Position numbers and translations under genes: made by a program. Positions 50,143 through 52,371 of a stretch of 52,371 nt of DNA are shown piece by piece. This DNA is from an uncultured Bacteroidales bacterium (GTDB lineage: Bacteria > Bacteroidota > Bacteroidia > Bacteroidales > F082). The first letter of the stretch is position 1, and each line of letters starts with the position of its first letter. The stretch lies in the NCBI GenBank assembly GCA_905233445.1, contig CAJOEP010000016.1, positions 1 through 52,371 on the forward strand, read 5' to 3'. Below the pieces are notes generated by a model. That model was given only the letters and a program-made list of their open reading frames with translations. It was not told where the DNA came from and searched no databases.

Positions 50143-50802
50143 TTCGGTGATGGTGCCGTTGGAGCATTTTATCACGCGCGAAGGATATTTCAAAATCAGA
50201 TTATAGTTGTGAGTCGCCATCAGAATGGTGGTGCCGTTGTCGCGAATTTTCATTATGAGCTTCATGACGTCGTTCGTCGTCTCAGGGTCTAAGTTGCCTG
50301 TGGGCTCGTCTGCCAAAATGACACTCGGGCTGTTGAGCAGTGCTCTAGCGATGGCAACGCTTTGTTGCTCGCCACCTGAAAGCTGGTGTGGCATCGACTT
50401 CCTTTTACCTTGAACGCCAACGAGTTGCAGTACTTCATCGATACGCCGGCTGACGCTGCTTTCGTCTTCCCAGCCAGTGGCTTTCAGCACAAACGACAGG
50501 TTTTGTTCTACTGTTCTGTCGTAAAGGAGTTGGAAATCCTGGAAAACGATGCCGATTTTCCTTCTCAAAAACGGAATCTCTTTTCTTTTCATGCTGTTCA
50601 AATCGTAACCTGCGATTTTAAAGCTTCCGTCTTTGGCAGGCAAATCGGCATAAAGCGTTTTCAGGAATGATGATTTTCCGGAGCCGCTGCGACCGATTAG
50701 ATAAACAAACTCGCCCTTGCCAATCTCAAGGTTAATGTCCTTGAGAATCTGGCGTTCGTGTTGGAATACCGAACCGTTTTTTATGATGATGTCGCCGTTC
50801 AC
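50131..50802 (-). CDS. FtsE-like ABC ATPase
   Basis: From GTG 50802 the product has 223 residues; the longer frame (from 51135) runs through lemA in another frame and is not real. GRSGSGKSSFLKTLY is Walker A, LADEPTGNLD is Walker B and LSGGEQQSVAIARALL is the signature, in which the usual Arg after GGEQQ is Ser. In the family FtsE with FtsX controls peptidoglycan hydrolases at division. No ftsX is beside it here. The gene is 16 bases after lemA on the same strand. Confidence 0.8.
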   Translation of the reverse strand: MNGDIIIKNGSVFQHERQILKDINLEIGKGEFVYLIGRSGSGKSSFLKTLYADLPAKDGSFKIAGYDLNSMKRKEIPFLRRKIGIVFQDFQLLYDRTVEQNLSFVLKATGWEDESSVSRRIDEVLQLVGVQGKRKSMPHQLSGGEQQSVAIARALLNSPSVILADEPTGNLDPETTNDVMKLIMKIRDNGTTILMATHNYNLILKYPSRVIKCSNGTITESTK

Positions 50803-50818
50803 GATGAAAATCAATGTG

Positions 50819-51412
50819 TTAGAATTCAACTTTCGGAGCTGTCTCAGCACCTGCCTGAGCCTTGAAATATCCGACTTTCTCGAAATCGAACATGCCTGCG
50901 ATGATGTTGCGAGGGAATTTCCTGATATACTGGTTGTAATCCTTCGCTGTCTCGTTGAATCTCTGGCGTTCCACGGTGATGCGGTTCTCGGTGCCTTCGA
51001 GTTGCGACTGCAATGCCATGAAGTTCTCGTTGGCCTTGAGTTCAGGATAAGCTTCCACAGAAACAAGGAGTCGAGACAATGCACCTGACAACTGGTCTTG
51101 TGCCGCCTGGAATCTTGCGATGTCCTCTGGGTCAAGGTCTGTCGGATCGATGGTTATGCCGGTAGCCTTTGAACGTGCCTCGATGACGTCTGTCAGAGTT
51201 CCCTGCTCGTGCTGGGCATAGCCTTTCACTGTCGCCACAAGATTCGGAATGAGGTCGGCACGACGCTGATAAACGTTTTCAACCTGAGCCCATTGAGCCT
51301 GTACGGTCTCCTGTTTCTCAACCATTGCGTTGTAACCTGACTTAAACCACAGATAAATAGCCAAAACGACTACAGCAATGATGACAATTGTTACAATACT
51401 TTTCTTTTTCAT
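50819..51412 (-). CDS. LemA family protein
   Basis: The 197-residue protein has one N-terminal membrane anchor (IVTIVIIAVVVLAIYLWFKS) and the LemA pattern YNAMVEKQETVQAQWAQVEN VYQRRADLIPNLVATVKGYA, then YPELKANENFMALQSQLEGTE NRITVERQRFNE. LemA proteins form coiled-coil bundles in the periplasm of unclear role. It lies between htpG (12 bases upstream) and the FtsE-like gene. Confidence 0.92.
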   Translation of the reverse strand: MKKKSIVTIVIIAVVVLAIYLWFKSGYNAMVEKQETVQAQWAQVENVYQRRADLIPNLVATVKGYAQHEQGTLTDVIEARSKATGITIDPTDLDPEDIARFQAAQDQLSGALSRLLVSVEAYPELKANENFMALQSQLEGTENRITVERQRFNETAKDYNQYIRKFPRNIIAGMFDFEKVGYFKAQAGAETAPKVEF

Positions 51413-51423
51413 GTTGTTATAAA

Positions 51424-52371
51424 TTAGTTAATACCGTTGAAATTCCTATTTATAAACTCGCTTAACTCTTTCCCTTTCAACAAATTCTTCGACAATCTCG
51501 CTAAGTCGTACAACTGGCTAATAACAGCCTTTCTCTCATCTTCAGGCTTGTCGAGCAATGTCGCGATGGCGGCGTTGTTGGTGTTGAGCATCAGGGTGTA
51601 GTTGTCAGGCATGTCGCCCCACATCGGCATTCCGCCCATCTGATTCATCTCCTTGTAACGGCGCATCCACTCGTTTTGGATGATCTCCACCGGGTCGTCG
51701 TTCTCGCCCAAAGTGCTGAACTCCACGTTGAAATGCGTCTTGTCGATGATGTCCTCGAACGCCTTCTTCACCTCTTCCTTCTGCTTGTCGTCGAGCTTCG
51801 ATTCGTTCTTAACTTCCTCTTTCTCAATGAGTTTGTCGATTGTGTTCGAGTCAACTCTAGCGAATGAGGTATGCTCGAATTTCTGCTCAAACGTGCTGAT
51901 GAAATGCGAGTCAAGCATTCCGTCGAGCATCAACACATTGTAGCCGCGTTCCTTAGCCTTCTCAATGTTCGTATATTGTTCATCGAGATTTGTCGCGTAC
52001 AAATATACGACATTTCCGTCTTTGTTTTTCTGATTTTCTTCAATTAATTTTTTGTATTCCTCGATGGTGTAATATTTGCCGTCGGTATCTTTGAAAAGCA
52101 TGAATTTCTCAGCTCTTTCGAAGAATTTCGGGTCGGCAATCATGCCGTAAACGATGAAAATCTTGATATCGTCCCATTTCTTTTCGTAGTCCTCGCGGTC
52201 TTTCTTGAAGAGTTCCTCAAGTTTTTCAGCCACTTTCTTGGTGATATAAGACGAAATCTTCTTCACGTTCTGATCATTCTGCAGGAACGAACGGCTCACA
52301 TTCAAAGGAATATCTGGCGAGTCGATGACACCGTGCAGCAGGCTCAAGAAGTCTGGCAAAATGCCCTCGAC
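51424..52371 (-). CDS. htpG: Molecular chaperone HtpG (Hsp90), C-terminal part
   Basis: The frame is open to the window edge, so the first half is outside. The 315 residues include GVIDSPDIPLNVSRSFLQND (middle domain), KFFERAEKFMLFK, and the C-terminal dimerisation region with NTNNAAIATLLD and ARLSKNLLKGKELSEFINR. HtpG is an ATP-dependent chaperone of the Hsp90 family. A long Lys/Glu stretch (KEEVKNESKLDDKQKEEVKK) is typical of Bacteroidetes HtpG. Confidence 0.95.
   Translation of the reverse strand, partial: VEGILPDFLSLLHGVIDSPDIPLNVSRSFLQNDQNVKKISSYITKKVAEKLEELFKKDREDYEKKWDDIKIFIVYGMIADPKFFERAEKFMLFKDTDGKYYTIEEYKKLIEENQKNKDGNVVYLYATNLDEQYTNIEKAKERGYNVLMLDGMLDSHFISTFEQKFEHTSFARVDSNTIDKLIEKEEVKNESKLDDKQKEEVKKAFEDIIDKTHFNVEFSTLGENDDPVEIIQNEWMRRYKEMNQMGGMPMWGDMPDNYTLMLNTNNAAIATLLDKPEDERKAVISQLYDLARLSKNLLKGKELSEFINRNFNGIN

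Noticed and set aside
50803..51135. N-terminal extension of the FtsE-like protein
   Set aside because: This part overlaps lemA in another frame, gives low-complexity Arg/Ser sequence and precedes the ATPase start; GTG 50802 is used.

Overview
The window is a 52 kb piece of a Bacteroidetes chromosome, most likely an uncultured member of the Bacteroidales. The evidence is: -7 boxes of the Bacteroidetes form TAnnTTTG in front of many genes; few recognisable Shine-Dalgarno sites; two secreted proteins with what look like type IX secretion (T9SS) sorting tails; a tmRNA whose tag reads GENTYALAA, close to the Bacteroides tag; and Bacteroidetes-typical families (DUF5606, DUF2027-Smr, FadL-like porin, GIN-domain lipoprotein).

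Region by region. 1-520: the end of a DsbD-type thiol reductase. 637-3780: a complete diversity-generating retroelement (DGR): a secreted target protein with a formylglycine-generating-enzyme (C-type-lectin-like) domain whose last 42 residues are the variable repeat (VR), an HRDC-domain accessory gene in place of the classical Avd, a reverse transcriptase with the DGR hallmarks, and the template repeat (TR) with a structured tail. VR and TR differ at 17 adenines of the TR and at only one other base. 3913-4773: a RhuM-type protein fused to a phospholipase-D-like domain. 4854-8970 (minus): M20 dipeptidase, then the lpxK-pnp-lpxH cluster. 9061-13111: Nif3, a zinc-ribbon coiled-coil protein, a FadL-like outer membrane protein and a low-complexity lipoprotein. 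13200-21032: proS, a GIN lipoprotein, a PagL-like lipid A deacylase, mazG, cdsA, psd and a T9SS cargo protein. 21097-26724: TrmH-type methylase, radical SAM protein, DUF2027-Smr protein, tRNA-Arg, tmRNA, NtrC-like regulator, LOG protein, tRNA-Gly, tRNA-Val. 26782-40373: a second T9SS cargo, an MFS transporter, M16 protease, rsmG, a LysM glucosaminidase, uvrA, a lytic transglycosylase and lpd. 40552-52371: a lipocalin-like protein, purB, an ABC exporter, DUF5606, pyrK-pyrD, murB, two glycosyltransferases, an FtsE-like ATPase, lemA and the end of htpG.

Most genes are housekeeping: envelope lipid A and phospholipid synthesis (lpxH, lpxK, cdsA, psd), peptidoglycan (murB, transglycosylase, glucosaminidase), nucleotides (purB, pyrKD, pnp, mazG) and translation (proS, rsmG, tmRNA, tRNAs). 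The accessory part is the DGR plus the RhuM/PLD gene at 0.6-4.8 kb. The DGR is set directly among chromosomal genes with no phage genes around it, so its product is probably a cell-surface or periplasmic diversified binding protein.

A second theme is a scatter of short-period repeats (units of about 7-12 bp, several unrelated families) at gene ends. They repeatedly supply stop codons and last residues (trmH, mazG, murB, lpxH, T9SS cargo) and in two cases seem to have entered genes in frame (murB and the radical SAM gene). Gene starts were moved downstream wherever the longest reading frame would run through a clear promoter (PagL-like, mazG, radical SAM, LOG, rsmG).
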